A DNA stretch of 64,000 nucleotides from Metridium senile (taxonomy: Eukaryota; Cnidaria; Anthozoa; Actiniaria; Metridiidae): positions 19,514,741 through 19,578,740 of the forward strand of contig OX459099.1 of the NCBI GenBank assembly GCA_949775045.1, in the 5' to 3' direction. Shown piece by piece: positions 1-12,810 of this stretch. Within the stretch, counting starts at the first letter, position 1, and the number at the start of each line of letters is the position of its first letter. Below the pieces are notes generated by a model that was not told where the DNA came from, made no database searches, and worked only from the letters and a program-made list of their open reading frames with translations. The position numbers were made by a program, and so were the translations under genes.

Positions 1-345
1 AAGGCGATAGGTCATTCCAAGAAGGAAAGGAATTATAGGCATACACCTATTTCAAAAAGGTTGTCCAAGGCGATAGGTCATTCCAAGAAGGAAAGGAATT
101 ATAGGCACACACCTATTTCAAAAAGGTTGTCCAAGGCGATAGGTCATTTCAAGAAGGAAAGGAATTATAGGCATACACCTATTTCAAAAAGGTTGTCCAA
201 GGCGATAGGTCATTTCAAGAAGGAAAGGAATTATAGGCATACACCTATTTCAAAAAGGTTGTCCAAGGCAATAGGTCATTTCAAGAAGGAAAGGAATTAT
301 AGGCATACACCTATTTCAAAAAGGTTGTCCAAGGTGACGGAATAG
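1..345. repeat. 66-bp minisatellite, at least 5 copies, open at the left edge
   Basis: The unit starting AAGGCGATAGGTCATT recurs at 1, 67, 133, 199 and 265, with a decayed start at 331, so the period is exactly 66 bp. Because 66 is divisible by three the array reads as an open frame of 22-residue repeats on the + strand. I see no sign that this is a protein: there is no splice context and the frame dies as soon as the array stops. A single diverged unit occurs at 28443-28490, so the sequence is also dispersed. The array probably continues beyond the left edge. Confidence 0.95.
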
Positions 346-362
346 ACAAACAGCAGTTTCAG

Positions 363-637
363 TAGCCTGCAGGACAGGCGTTTTTTTGTATTTTGGGGTT
401 TTTTGGGAAAAATCGGGTTTTGGGCTTCCTGTGTTGAACGGGCGAGCGAAAAGGAAGCGAAGGGGGTGGGGGAGGGGAAGAGGGGAAGGGAACGTTCCCT
501 TCTCTCCCTTCCCCCTCCCCCCCCCCACACTCCATTTTTGGCTAAGCTCCATATTTCGCGCGGTCAAAAAAGTAAAACAGGAAGCCCAAAATCCTAAATT
601 CTCCAAAAAGCCAAAAGAACGCCTGCTCTGCAGGCTA
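363..637. mobile_element. Fold-back element FB1 (TAGCCTG family) with 9-bp TSD
   Basis: The element starts TAGCCTGCAGGACAGGCG and ends CGCCTGCTCTGCAGGCTA. The arms remain recognisably inverted for about 75 bp, including GGGCTTCCTG against CAGGAAGCCC. It is flanked by a perfect 9-bp duplication CAGTTTCAG at 354-362 and 638-646. The centre is G-rich then C-rich. It has no coding capacity. The TSD length suggests mobilisation by a Mutator-like (MULE) transposase, which is inference from TSD length only. Confidence 0.85.
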
Positions 638-1880
638 CAGTTTCAGAGATTGTTGGAGAGCATACTTTATTTCGAGACAAAATATGTATATAAGGCTAGA
701 AGATTTGGATAATTTTGCAAAAAAATGTTATTTTTTCGATGGAGTTTTTAATTCAATTCCCTTTGCTCTTCTCCTGAACGCTCCCCCTATAGGGCGTTAC
801 TCAGGCAAACGTGCGCAGGGAAAATGAGGATGTCCACAAAGGTTTGTTGATTAGACAAAACCAATGATACATCATAACAGAGAATGAATAAGTTAGAGTG
901 TAGGAAATGAAGTGCAAATATGAAATACAAAATATATACAGAGAGGGGGAAGGGTGGGTCATAGCTTTGATAAACAAAGAACCCCAGTGAGGGAGGTGAG
1001 GGAAGTTCTCTTCCTAAAATCTACGGCGTATTAGATTTTCTTCTGTCATTTATATATTTTATGAATTAATTACCGAGTAATCGCTTGTAAAACAAACAGG
1101 TAAAATTTGGGTGGATTTGTTGGACAAACTAGTCCTGGGAGGGGAGGGGTCGAGCGAACAAGTAGACAACTAAGCCTGGGAGGGGAGGGGTCGAGTGGAC
1201 AAGTAGACAACTAAGCATGGGAGGGAAGGTGTTAAACGATAACCCATAGGGCAAGAAGTAAAGAGCCTACATAGCGACTCTTAGGGGATTAGGGAGAGGA
1301 GAAGGGGAGCGAGACTGCCCCAGTCCCCCTCTTCCTCCTTTTCCCACTCCCTTCCCCCTCCCCCGCAGGCTGGGAGTAAACGATGAGAAGTCGATCGAAG
1401 CTGATTATCGGTGATCGACTGGTCTCATCTAATGACCAAATTAGAAGCTGATTCTTATACATTACTATTGAGTAAAGTGAGTGATTTATTCTCTAATTAC
1501 CGTCAAGATACTTCAATTGAATGAAACCTATATAATACAAGTAAGATCGCTCGTCCAAAAATGGATTGTTAGACGTTCGATTTCTGATCTTTCGTTCGAT
1601 CTTGATCTTTCGTTCGAGAATGTTAGACTTGCACTTGTAAATGGATTGTGTCGAAATTTTTCTTTTATCTGAAGTCGTGACCTTGTTATACTTTCAGTAA
1701 TAATATATATATTGCTTTAGTTTTAAGCCATATATCTTTGGTTTAATTATAAACCTGCTATCAGTTTATATCTATAGTTATGAAATACCATTTAGAACAT
1801 TTGAAATATGCATACTTAAGTGGAAATTGAACAGGAAAAGTGCACTTAAACATCTTGTAAGAGAAAGCGGTACTTACTGA
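638..1880. other. Intergenic stretch without a recognisable gene; small 41-bp tandem repeat
   Basis: I see no coding potential here. The only internal structure is a roughly 41-bp unit (CCTGGGAGGGGAGGGGTCGA) repeated about three times at 1133-1225, and a C-rich stretch at 1316-1366. Short ORFs in it have no recognisable domains and no good splice context. Confidence 0.6.
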
Positions 1881-1899
1881 CGTTTAGAACGTTAATACT

Positions 1900-2275
1900 C
1901 CGACAAAAGAACCCATTTGGTTTTTTTACATCGAAACACTGACGCATCCCGTACTAATCAGTGTAACCGCTAGCTATCGCGACTTTTACCGGCAATTGTT
2001 TCCTTAGAAATATCGACGCAGGCCATACTAGTTAGTTTATACTCCACTTTGTGTGACGCATCCCACACTAGTTTATCCGCTAGTTATCGTGTGTTTTACT
2101 CCAATTGTTTCCTTAGAAACATCGACGCAGTCCACTCTAAGTTAACCGTTAGTTTTAATCGTATATTTTTACTCCACTTTGTGTGACGCATCCCAAACTA
2201 GATTAACCGCTAGTTATCGTGAATTTTACTCCAACTGTTTCCTTAGAAACATCGACGTACATAACTGCTCTTTTA
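1900..2275. repeat. Degenerate tandem repeat, roughly 120-bp unit
   Basis: The phrases GTTTCCTTAGAAACATCGACG, GTGACGCATCCCA and CCGCTAGTTATCGTG recur in the same order about three times with many substitutions. Isolated further pieces lie at about 3280-3320 and 3485-3625, so an older and longer array has been interrupted. It is non-coding. Confidence 0.75.
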
Positions 2276-4885
2276 TTTAGAAACACTGGATCATGACTAG
2301 CAAAGTTTTACACTGTTTTGCTCCACTGTTTTTAGCTTATTAGGTAACATGTTTGGAACGTTTGATCGGATTTATATCACATGCATGCCTGGTTTAACAT
2401 CCGCTTTTAGATAGATATTTCGAACGGCAGACAGTTGCGCGGCAATAAGTGAAGTAGTCTCTTATCACACCATTCAATGACAACAACGATGTATCATCAA
2501 GTTTGTTAATCTTCTTTCATTAGTCTGTTAAGTAAGTGAAGAGGAAAGGTTATTCTACAACAGCTAGTAATATATTACTATCGCTTACTGTCCGATACAT
2601 TAGTAGGTGCAAGGTGTTTTTTTCCTTTAGCCTGCAGAACGGTAGTCTCCCCAGCAGATGACACTGAAAACGCCGGCGGGGGAGAGGAGCAGAACATGCA
2701 TTCATGTGGAATGTTTTGGAGTTCGGGCTCAATCTTCTAGGAGGGTCATGAAGGGGTAAAATGGGAGCTGGGATTAGCCTTATTTTTAACTGAGACAATG
2801 GGATTGGATGCACTGGGACTGGGATTTATAAATAAAAAAACAATAGAAAAAGGGAATGGAATTGAAAGCTTGAGCAAAACTGATGGGATTATGTGAGTTT
2901 TTGACGGGATTTGGTCCAAATATAAACTGGGAAATGGGATTCGAATCCCCCCTTCAGGAACCTCTTCTAGCCTGCAGAACAAATGCCCTGTTTGCGAGGC
3001 TCAGACCAACACTCAATACACCCACATTGAGTTATCCAACTCCCATCGTCAGTTTATCATCGCTATTTACTTTGGTAAACCCCCGGGTAAACCACTATAA
3101 AATATAAATAGGTATTTCACTTATGTGATCTCCCACGATGGGCACAGCTCTTGGAGAAAACACACAGTCTATGTAGGCTTAAACAAATAACTATTAAATA
3201 CAGCGGTACATGTTTTGCTTCCTTGCTGAATACCAACACATAATCAATCAAATTTATTTCATCTGAACTGAAATCTAGTTATCGTACATTTTTACCCAAA
3301 CTGTTTTTCTTAGAAACACCGACGCATTAAAATAAAGTAATACAACCATTTTTTAACGTCTCAATCTTCTAGCTTGACACAGTGCGTCCTACTAATTGGG
3401 GAGACTCACTCACACTCACTACCTCTACGTTTAATATTTTCACGGGAAGTTACCAATTTCATTTGAATTGTTTTCTTGGAACACTTAAGCAGCCTGGCTC
3501 ATAGTTATTCCAACTGTTTTCTTTGATATACGTACCGACATACGTATCAACCCACACCATTTAGACCGCTATAGTTATCATACATTGTCTAATCGGATCA
3601 CCGACACCGAGCACTTAGTTTCGACCGCTAATTGCCATGGGTTTATCGCTAAGAAAAAAACACGAGAAAGTTATGTAAACAATTGGTAAAATTTAGCGGT
3701 TACAACGTCCTCTGCCGAAGCCACGTACGATCATATCGGGGCGATTGATCAAAATACTACGAAATATGTTGTTCAGGTTATCAGGGTTTTTTTTTTTTTT
3801 GCCCTGGAGGCTGTGTAAGATTTGTTTTCCGCTTTACATGATTTCAAAATGTTTTGTTGTGCGCGATATATATATTTTTTTAAAGCCAAAGCTTTAAAAA
3901 GCAAATTTGTTTTGGTAATTGCCCAGCCCCTCCAATCATCTAATGGTCCATTTCTAAGAACGAGGATAACAGTAATCCATAACATTAATTTATCATTTGA
4001 AAAGTGGTTGGTTTTTGAATGAATGAATTGGATGACGGAAGATTTAAACCTGTCTTTAAGACTAAGAGATTTAGAAATAGCTTATAACTCATATAAGCAG
4101 TAATAATTTTTGGGTAGGATATATTTGTGCATTTGCATCTATAGTTTTATAATTCTTAGGTTTAGTTTTATCATTAATGTATCATTCTATATATAATTTT
4201 ATCATCAGTGTATTAGTTTTTATATTTACTATATTATCAATTGTAAATATTGCTTTAATTCAACCTACGGGCTGCTATAGCTTTCTTAACTATCTATCTA
4301 AATTATACCCTTCCGAATTCTGATGTTAGTCAAAGAAGAAAAGGATCGCACATATATAAATCAGTCTAATAAATTATGGACCGCAGTTTTAGTCCTTAAA
4401 AAAAACACAAGCTTGGCAACGCATGATGGGATAGGTCATGTCTCGAATCTATTTTTAGTGTAAAACTGGAGGAGGTAAACGTAAATAGCATATTAAATGA
4501 TAATGTGGTTTTGGGATGAATGTACGGCTGACTTCTTAACGGCCTCAAACCACCCGTCTCCTCCCCCTGTGGTGAAGTTTTGGTTGGGAGTAAATTAAAT
4601 TGACTTGACATAGGAAGATAAGCCGCTAATTTAAAGGTTCTCCTACACAAGGAAGGCCGTAACGATCTCTGATAACCGCTTATTGCTATGTTTGTTTTTA
4701 TCGACATAAATATGAACTAAAACCGTAGGCGAATCTCTGCAGCACGTGGCTGTTAATTAAATTATGACAGGTATAAGTCAGAAAGGGCACCGTTCCCTCC
4801 CCTGACAGAATCTATGGTTGTCAAAAAACATCCTGATTCTCTCCCCTAAAATAATTAATGATTGATACAAGAACAGAAGCTCAAA
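2276..4885. other. Gene-free stretch with decayed repeats
   Basis: No supported gene. 2745-2960 holds a decayed repeat of GGGATTGG/ACTGGGA words. TAGCCTGCAGAAC occurs at 2627 and 2971 in direct orientation without an inverted partner, so these may be broken ends of the TAGCCTG fold-back family. 3345-3450 is one copy of a dispersed repeat whose sister lies at 24635-24745. At 4785-4880 a CCTCCCCTGA...CTCTCCCCTAAAA block is repeated at 5216-5290. Confidence 0.55.
3345..3450. repeat. Dispersed repeat, copy 1 (sister at 24635-24745)
   Basis: TTTTTAACGTCTCAATCTTC followed by TAGCTTGACAC, then CGTCCTACTAAT, GGAGACTCACT and CTACGTTTAATATTTT, occurs in the same order and orientation here and at 24635-24745. 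The copies are diverged and differ by small indels. The family is unknown to me. Confidence 0.75.
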
Positions 4886-4889
4886 TCAA

Positions 4890-6283
4890 ATTATGTACTT
4901 TTCAACGCTACAACGAATGTAAATAACCGCCATATGGCAAGATAAAACAAAGATAACTGCTGCGTTTTTTTTCTGTAGGTTTTAACAATCTATATATGCA
5001 AAATCCTGAAAAATCTTCCGCGATATGTATGATGTATATATGAATCATATCTAGATTTGCGCAAATATACGCGGCGAAAAAGGACAACATTGTTTCACGT
5101 TTAAACTTCTTGATTAAATTTCTTGGTGTTCTAACTGCTATAGAAACAAATAGACAAAGTTACTCAGGAAGAGAGAACAGCTTTTGAGGAATTCCTTAAT
5201 TTCTTCACAATTGGCAAAAAACATCCTATCCTCTCCCCTAAAAGAATTCATGATTGATGCAAGAACAGCACCGTACCCTCCCCTGAAGGAAACTTTTGTT
5301 AGTTTTTCACCATACGCCCCCTCCCCTAAGTGTAGGATTTCTAGCATTTCTGGAGGAAATCACCCCGTCCCCTCCCCTGCTAGAATATCTAATTGATCTG
5401 ACAGTGTTTTGGCAGTGCTAAAAACGGCGATTCGTGACGTTCTAAAGACAGCATGATCAGGTAGAATTTCTTTCAGTTTTAACCTGTAAAGCATTGATGG
5501 TTATCGATTATCGGCGATAAGGGCTAATCTAATTATCATACCCTTTAGTCACCACTAAAGGTTCTTACTCAATCCATCAGCCCCCAACAAAGTCAATCTA
5601 AATACACCGCGGAGATCATATCAAATGTTCCTGTTTTCATCTAGCTAACTACGTCCAACTAACACTCGTTAAACTTGTACACAAGATCACAATTCACACT
5701 CTCTACTAAAGGTAAGCTTATCCCACGCTAAACATGGTCGACCTGTCAACTTACTCTCAAACTTACACAAAGCTGCAAAGGGGATTTCTTGAAGCGAGTG
5801 ATGATTCGGGTGATTATGCTATTGTTCAACTTTATTGTGCGGTCTTTTCTATCTAGAAACAGAAATTAGACCATGATGAAACAGAGTACATTAGCAGATA
5901 ACCTTTCGCGATTTTGAAAGGATGGTTTTTCATAGTTTTTTATCGATAAAGTAGCCTGCTGTTTTTTTTTTGTTAAGAAATTAAGGAATTTCTCAAAAAC
6001 TGTTCTCTTTTTCTGAGAAACTTTGTTATTTGTATTTATATCAGTTAGTGCACCAAGAAATTCAATCAAGAAAATTAAAGGTGAAATCTTTCGCGAGTAT
6101 ATTTGCGCAAATCTAGATATGATTCATATATACATCATACATATCGTGGAAGATTTTTTCAGGATTTTGCACATATTGAGTGTTAAAAAATACAGAAAAA
6201 AAAAACGCAGCAGTTATCTTTGTTTTATCTCGCCATATGGCGTTTATTTACATTTCGTTTTAGCGTTGAAAAGTACATAATTT
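4890..6283. repeat. Large imperfect inverted repeat, arms about 320 bp, loop about 750 bp
   Basis: Left arm 4890-5212 and right arm about 5966-6283 are reverse complements with scattered mismatches. Both start (outer end) with AATTATGTACTTTTCAACGC and contain CCATATGGC, ATAACTGCTGCG, TCTAGATTTGCGCAAATATA and GAATTCCTTAATTTCTT (or its one-base variant) in mirrored order. The loop holds C-rich CCTCCCCT words and no ORF that I recognise. It could be a non-autonomous transposon with long terminal inverted repeats, or an inverted segmental duplication. I could not find a clear target-site duplication. Confidence 0.8.
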
Positions 6284-6289
6284 TTTTTC

Positions 6290-9070
6290 TGTCTTGTTGG
6301 TTTGTTCGTTGATTTGTTCGTTTGTTTGCTTATATTTTCGTCCGTTTGTTCATTTCTGTTTGTTCCAGTTCGTTTGCCGGTTTTGTGTGTCTGTCTATTT
6401 TTTTTTTTTTTCTGGGTTAATACCGAATGTTTTTTCGCGTTTGATGCGTTTATTTTTAAGTCGTAAAAGATATTGAACGTTTTTTCTTCATTTTTTTCGC
6501 TGTAATTTTTTTGTTTAAAGTACATCATTTTTTTTGCGGAAGGCGTCCTTGTTTGTGTAGTTATTTGCGTCCCTTTTATGTGTATTATCTCATTAAGAAA
6601 AACAAATAACTACTCATTTCAATTGTGCTTGTAATTCCAACCAAGTCAAATCCTGTATAACCTAGGTTATCTTTTAACATTTTTGAAGCTGCCGAAATTT
6701 GAGAACCCTACTGTTTGCACTAAGGAAATGATATTTACATGAGGCTCTGCGAAAAGACAAGTGGAGTAATTTTTTCATCTGTTTGTGCTTCACTCCAATG
6801 TGAAAGGTTTAATTGTTTTAGAGTGGTTTGTACGTCGTGTTTCTACAGAATTGATCACACACAGATTAACCCTAAAAGCCTTTAATGAATGATTCCAAAC
6901 AATAACACCCTTCGAGGCGCGTGATTGGTCGATTATCACGTGACCAATCGCATTTGAAAAGCCATGCAAGGGTCAATACGTCAAAAATATTATTTTGAAA
7001 GCAAAGAAGTGAGAAAGTGGTTATTAACTGAATATTATGCTTATTTCACTCAATTGAAACCCAAGCACTAACGAGTGTTTACCGTGTTTTTATCTGAGAC
7101 TATTTTTGTTATGTAGAACACTAGAAGATCATTTACTGCGGATGGATCACTCTACATGACAGGTTGGCATTTCAGAGACACTTGACCGGTAAGAAGGCTT
7201 TAAAATGTTATATATCTTTGGGTTAAAAAGCTGTCAGAAAACCTACTCGCTCTAACGACAAACCTTACTCAAATATGTCTAAACTGCACTTGATTTTAGA
7301 AGTACCGAAATATATGGCTTTAAAAACTTCCTGAAGATTTCTTTTTTTTGAAATATTGAAACACCTGAAGTGACAAAACAACAACTTTTTAATTTTGGAT
7401 CGGAATATCTCATTTGAAAAGGCTACAAAAATGGACTCACAAATGTCCTTCCTACTACATCTATAATTTAAAATACTTCAAAATAGTAAATAAAAGTACG
7501 ATCTTAAAAACGTACTTATGAGTGATATTTTTTATGAATTGAAATATTTACAAAAAATGGACTCAAAAATGTCCTACTGACTATACATCTATAATTTAAA
7601 AATACTTCAAAATGGTAACTAATATTTTTTATGAATTGAAATATTTCCAAAAATGTACTCAAAAAGGGAAAGCACTATTAAAGTCAGTTCTGATTAATGA
7701 AATATCTCAAATTTCTTACTTAAATACTTGGAATATCTCCTAAAATAACCCATAGCGACTGCGTCTATGGAGTGAAATTATTTGTATTTTAAAACCACAT
7801 CAAATTGTCGACAAATTAGTAATATTTTGCCACTTCTTCAAATATGGTGGGCAAACATCCATGCCTGACCATATTATCCGTGGGCTAAAATATCTTATTT
7901 TTAAAACCACCTTGAAACTGTGTAGCAATTAAACTATGGCATATGAACGCATTAGAAAACAAAGAAATCACTAGCACAATATCACTGCAATATTTTCCAA
8001 ATCGACTTCACTGGACTTCGCATGTTTCAGTATTGCAATCTTTTTATTTCCCAATTGTGTCTATCAAACTCGCACTAGAAACTGCAAACCCCGGCTCAAA
8101 CCACCTTGAAACTTTGTAGCAATTAAAATATGGCATATTTTGAAAGTGTACTAAGAAATTGCCTGAAAAAACTGCCTAACAATACGGCTTTGTGTATTTT
8201 TTTGAGTCTTTTAGCTACCTTTGCTTGGAAGTGCGTAAACAACTACACCTGAAAATTTGCCCACAAAAAAATACTATTTTTTATGGATTCACAAAAAATA
8301 CTATTTTTTATGGATTGGAAGATCTTATATTTTATTTTAAGAACGTCGACGTTTCGACTGCTACGGCTAGTCTTCCTAAAGGGGTAAAAATCCGCAAGAC
8401 TAACTTTTCTTGTGTAGAAATAAATGTGCATTAAAAACCTTAAAGACTACAATAACTCCTATAACAGGAAAAGGTTTAAAGTAAATACAATCGCCTTGAA
8501 AAAAATTGCGATTTTTCAACAACTGAGTCTATATAGGATCCGATTAAGTATAAAGATAGCCATAAACTTTACCTTGTAGACTGGAATCTTTTATTATAAG
8601 CAATAAAATAGCCTTTAGCTAAGCGGCTTTTCTGCATTTCCACTCATAATACGTTAATTATAAAACAAATAGCCTTAAAAAAATCCTTAGAGTCTTTGTA
8701 GATTGAAATATCTCCTATTTGTAGTATTCTGTATATAAGAAGGGTATTTCCTTCTCGCCTCGGCCTATCTTAATTGAATCAAAAGGCGTACATTATACCT
8801 TAACTGCTCGCAGTGGGAGAAATGAAGTTTTTTTATAGCAACGATTTTTGATTCAATTTAGGGTGTTATCAGTTGAGATAAAACCATTGTACTACTGCGC
8901 TTTGATATTTACCCTTTTGGTACTAAAGGATTTGTATTATATGGTATTAATAGTACTATCTTTTATTATCAGAGAAATTATTATTAAAGGAGAAATCATT
9001 TTTTTATAGCAACGCTTTTTGATTCAATTTAGAAATTATCAGTTAACTAGTTGATTGCTGCACATTAAAG
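6290..9070. other. Gene-free stretch; degenerate tandem repeats near 7430-7680 and 8820-9060
   Basis: No supported gene. 7430-7680 has about three loose copies of a unit with ATGGACTCA...AATGTCCT...ACATCTATAATTTAAA. 8820-8890 and 8995-9065 are diverged copies of TTTTTTTATAGCAACG...TTTGATTCAATTTAG. ACGTTTCGACTGCTACGGCT at 8347 is a motif seen three more times in the window, treated as a separate finding. Confidence 0.55.
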
Positions 9071-9076
9071 TTTACG

Positions 9077-9238
9077 TTTTTGGTAGAGTAGACGCACTTA
9101 ATCCGTGAAACAAATACTAATTTTTAGTACTAAATAGTGATAATAAAACAATAGAAAACAAAGAATTTTTTTATGAAATAGTACTAATTAGTATACTAAT
9201 TATATGTCACGGATTTAGTGCGTCTACTCTACCAAAAG
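9077..9238. mobile_element. Hairpin MITE, 31-bp TIRs
   Basis: Begins TTTTGGTAGAGTAGACGCAC and ends with its inverse GTGCGTCTACTCTACCAAAA. The TIRs are 31 bp with one mismatch (TTAATCCGTGA against TAAATCCGTGA). The interior is AT-rich. Flanking GATTTGTATTATATG also occurs uninterrupted at about 8928, next to TTTTGGTACTAAAG, so the surrounding sequence is itself duplicated. Confidence 0.8.
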
Positions 9239-9297
9239 ATTTGTATTATATGATATTATTATATATTTTTATTAATACTATTGGTTTATTCAAATAA

Positions 9298-10530
9298 AGA
9301 TGATGATGATGATGATGATGATGATGATATGATGATGATGATGATTATTATTATTATTATTATATTTGTATTATTAAGTTAATCTATATATTTTCATAAC
9401 ATTTTGGTAATTGTTATATGTATTTTAAATAAATATATTTATTTTATTATAATGTGTATATATTTTTTTCATTTAGTAAGCAGATAAGTATCTAAATTAC
9501 TAAAAAGTTCATTAGATTTTGATATTTTTTTAGGTAATGTGTTTGGTCTGATCATAATATGTAAATAGATGCTCTAAAACAATGAAAAGAATATAATTAT
9601 ATTTGTATAACTTGTAGATATTTGTTTGTTCTTATAATCAGATAGGTATTGTTTCCGATAATTAATAAACCTAATTAAGTTTCTCATTGTCAATGGTGGT
9701 CGTGTGGAAATGATAATGATGAAGAAGTTGACGATAACAATAATGGTATTGTTGATTATGATGATAATGATGATGGATGATGATGATAATGATGATGGAT
9801 GATGATGATGATGATGATGATGATAATGGTGATGATGGATGATGATAGGGTTGAATGATGAAGTTGACAATAATAATGGTATTGTTGATTATGATGATAA
9901 TGATGATGGATGATGATGATAATGATGATGGATGATGATGATAATGATGATGATGATAATGGTGATGATGGATGATGATAGGGTTGAATGATGAAGTTGA
10001 CAATAATAATGGTATTGTTGATTATGATCGATAATGATAATGATGATGATGATGGATGATGATGATAATGATAATGGTGATGATGGATGATGATGATGAT
10101 AATAATGATGAAAAAGTTGACAATAATAATGGTATTGTTTATTAGATGATAATGATGATGGATAATGATGATGATGATGGATGATGATGATGATGATAAT
10201 GATCACGGAAGAAGTTGATGATAATAATAATGGTAATGTTTGATTATGATGATAATGATGATAATTACGATGATAATGATGATGATTATGAGTATGATGG
10301 CGATGATAACTGAAAAAAATTGACAATATTAATAATGATAATGATGACTATGATGATAATAATGATGACTGATAAATATGATAATGATGATGATGGCAAT
10401 TACGATCATGATGATGATAATGATGATGATGATGATGATATAATGATGATGATATAATGATGATGATAATAACAATGATGATAATTAAAGATGATGATGA
10501 TGATGATGATATAATGATGATGATTATGAG
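9298..10530. repeat. Compound GAT/AAT microsatellite and higher-order array
   Basis: Short GAT runs at 9298-9345 are followed, after a gap, by a long GAT/AAT-rich tract from about 9700 to 10530. The tract is organised in imperfect 100-150 bp blocks containing GAAGTTGACAATAATAATGG and TATTGTTGATTATGATG. The long His-rich open frames on the minus strand are by-products of the trinucleotide period. Confidence 0.9.
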
Positions 10531-10875
10531 TTCATTTTAATCAGTTGACAGATATGGGTTATCTTTATGCTATATATAAATACAGTTATTATTATTTCTT
10601 TATCTATCTATTTATCTTTCTGTATATTTATTTTTGCTCCTTAAAAAAAAGTCTTTTGACCGGATCTTTACTAGTGCTTGTACTAGTGCACTTCCAAGAA
10701 CGTGAATATTTTCACGAGTTAGTCTCAGACAGGAATCCTTCACTTAAGTTTGTCTCAAAAACATTAAGAATACACAAGGTCAAACTGCCACTTCAGGGCT
10801 CAAAATGGGAGAAAATGTACATGAAATCGTTGTGAAAAACACCACTAGGAGAGCACTTGAGACCAAACGTTTTTT

Positions 10876-11372
10876 GAATAAGATTCAAATGAGCGCAATC
10901 ATTGCTTCAAATGAAGAACAAATAACCCTCTGTTTACATTAACTCTCTCTATCTCTTCACCATAAAAACACTATATATTATCACTTGTTCAAAACAGATG
11001 TCCTTTAAATAATTTTTACAGTGACCAAGTACAAAGTATGAATAAGATTCAAATGAGCGCAATCATTGCTTTAAATGCAGAACAAATAACCCCCCCTCTG
11101 TTTACATTAACTCTCTCTATCTCTTCTCCATAAAAACACTATATATTATCACTTGTTCAAAACAGATGTCCCATAAATATTTTTTACAGTGACCAAGTAC
11201 AAAGTATGAATAAGATTCAAATGAGCGCAATCATTGCTTTAAATGCAGAACAAATAACCCCCCTCTGTTTACATTAAGTCTCTCTATCTCTTCACCATAA
11301 AAGCAGTATATATTATCACTTGTTCAAAACAGATGTCCTTTAAATATTTTTTACAGTGACCAAGTTCTTACT
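10876..11372. repeat. Tandem repeat, about 165 bp x 3
   Basis: GAATAAGATTCAAATGAGCG begins units at 10876, 11040 and 11208. Each includes TGTTTACATTAA, CTATCTCTTC, CACTTGTTCAAAACAGATGT and TTTTTACAGTGACCAAGT. Units differ by a few bases, for example one to three extra C in AATAACCC. Non-coding. Confidence 0.9.
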
Positions 11373-11374
11373 AT

Positions 11375-12400
11375 TACAGTTCGAGTAAAGAGTTGTTCTA
11401 GTGAGCTATTTTATTACACATAAGAACTTAGAACAAAATCAGAGGGAAAGACTGAGAGGAAGAACTGTTCAACAGAATAGATGCATTTTGAGTTTGAATT
11501 AATGACTAGTATATTACCTTTCAAAGAAGGTAAAAAGAGAAAATGTGTTTGATTACATGCCAGTAACAACTTTACCTATTGAAAAAAAATGCGAGTGTAA
11601 AACGGTAATCTGTTTTCTGATCACATACGAGTAAAGATTTCCTTTTAGATCAAAATAAGATTGATAAACAGGGAAAAGACAGTAAAAAAACGAATGAAGA
11701 GATTGAGAATTGAATGAATGAATAGATAGAGGATTGAATTGATGGATGAATGGATGGATGGATGATTGAACGAATATATAGAGGAATGAATGAATGGACG
11801 AATGAATGAATAATACAATGAACAAGCAAACGGATGAATGATAAATAATTGACTATTATTAAAACCGAGTAAAAAAGAAAGAAATTAAAAGGAATAAAGC
11901 ATAAATGAACAGAATGAATGCAAAGAGTTTAATGTTTGTATAAAGAGATCTTATTTTTCAAGTAAAAGGGAAAAAAAATGCATCTGATTATTTCAGGAAG
12001 TTTCTAGAATAATAAATGATTTTTTAATTAAGTTCAGTAAAAAAGGGACAATATGAAAACGCAAGAGAAAGAGATAAGAAATGAACAAAGACAAAACTGA
12101 GAAAAAAACTGAAAAGAATAGTGAAAAAAGTGAGACAAAGGGAGCGTAGAAGATGCCTTCAGAGTTTGACTTAATGGATTTCCTACCAAGGAAATATTTC
12201 AATGAAAACATAGAATCGTCTTTAATAATAAACTAATTGCTTTGATTGTCAAGTCGCTCATCTACTACACATCTACGATAATATTTCAAGCAACTAATTT
12301 GCAACCAACTGGCTCAATTTCCTATACACACTATGGGGACGACTTCATCCACTTTTTTTTGACTGTTTTTCTTGTTTAATGTTTTATGCTTTATGCTTTC
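11375..12400. other. Gene-free stretch with decayed GAAT/GATG repeats
   Basis: 11690-11900 is a loose GAAT/GATG microsatellite. The rest is AT-rich unique-looking sequence in which I see no domain-bearing ORF or good exon. Confidence 0.5.
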
Positions 12401-12404
12401 TAAA

Positions 12405-12650
12405 CACCGCAAAAAGTTAAGAACATGGTTCCTGTCATGGCTGTTAATGGTCATCCTTTTCAATCTGGCCCATAAAACTATATAATATAAGTTATACTAA
12501 TGCTACAAGACATAGTCTCTCAGTTCGTTATCGCAAAAAAGTTAAGAATAACAATGGTCCTGTCATGGTTGTTAATGCTAATCCTTTCCAATCTGGCCCA
12601 TGGAACTATATAATATAAGTTATACTAATGACATAGTCTCTCGTTATTTA
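12405..12650. repeat. Tandem duplication, about 125-bp unit x 2
   Basis: CAAAAAGTTAAGAA...GTCCTGTCATGG, then CAATCTGGCCCAT, ACTATATAATATAAGTTATA and CATAGTCTCTC, occurs twice in succession with a short deletion in the second copy. Non-coding. Confidence 0.8.
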
Positions 12651-12810
12651 TTTCGCTGAAGTTAATCTTTGGAGGAAGTATTCTTTTGTCTTAATAGAAA
12701 AGTATGTATAAGTATGTACAGTTAAATACTATACTCAAAAACTTGAATGTGATGAGGTTTAGCTTAAATCTTTACGATTATTGCTCATGTAAACAAACCA
12801 TGAGGTCATA

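Noticed and set aside
2930..2965. T-arm-like GGGATTCGAATCCCC, possible tRNA
   Set aside because: No acceptor, D or anticodon arm can be placed upstream. The sequence is part of a GGGATT-rich decayed repeat.
9574..10326. His/Ile-rich ORFs
   Set aside because: By-product of GAT/ATC trinucleotide repeats, which are open in several frames. The same applies to 55753-56201 and 63580-63998.
10545..10835. 96-codon ORF after the GAT microsatellite
   Set aside because: Starts in low-complexity Tyr/Phe sequence. The second half has no recognisable domain and no splice signals that convince me.
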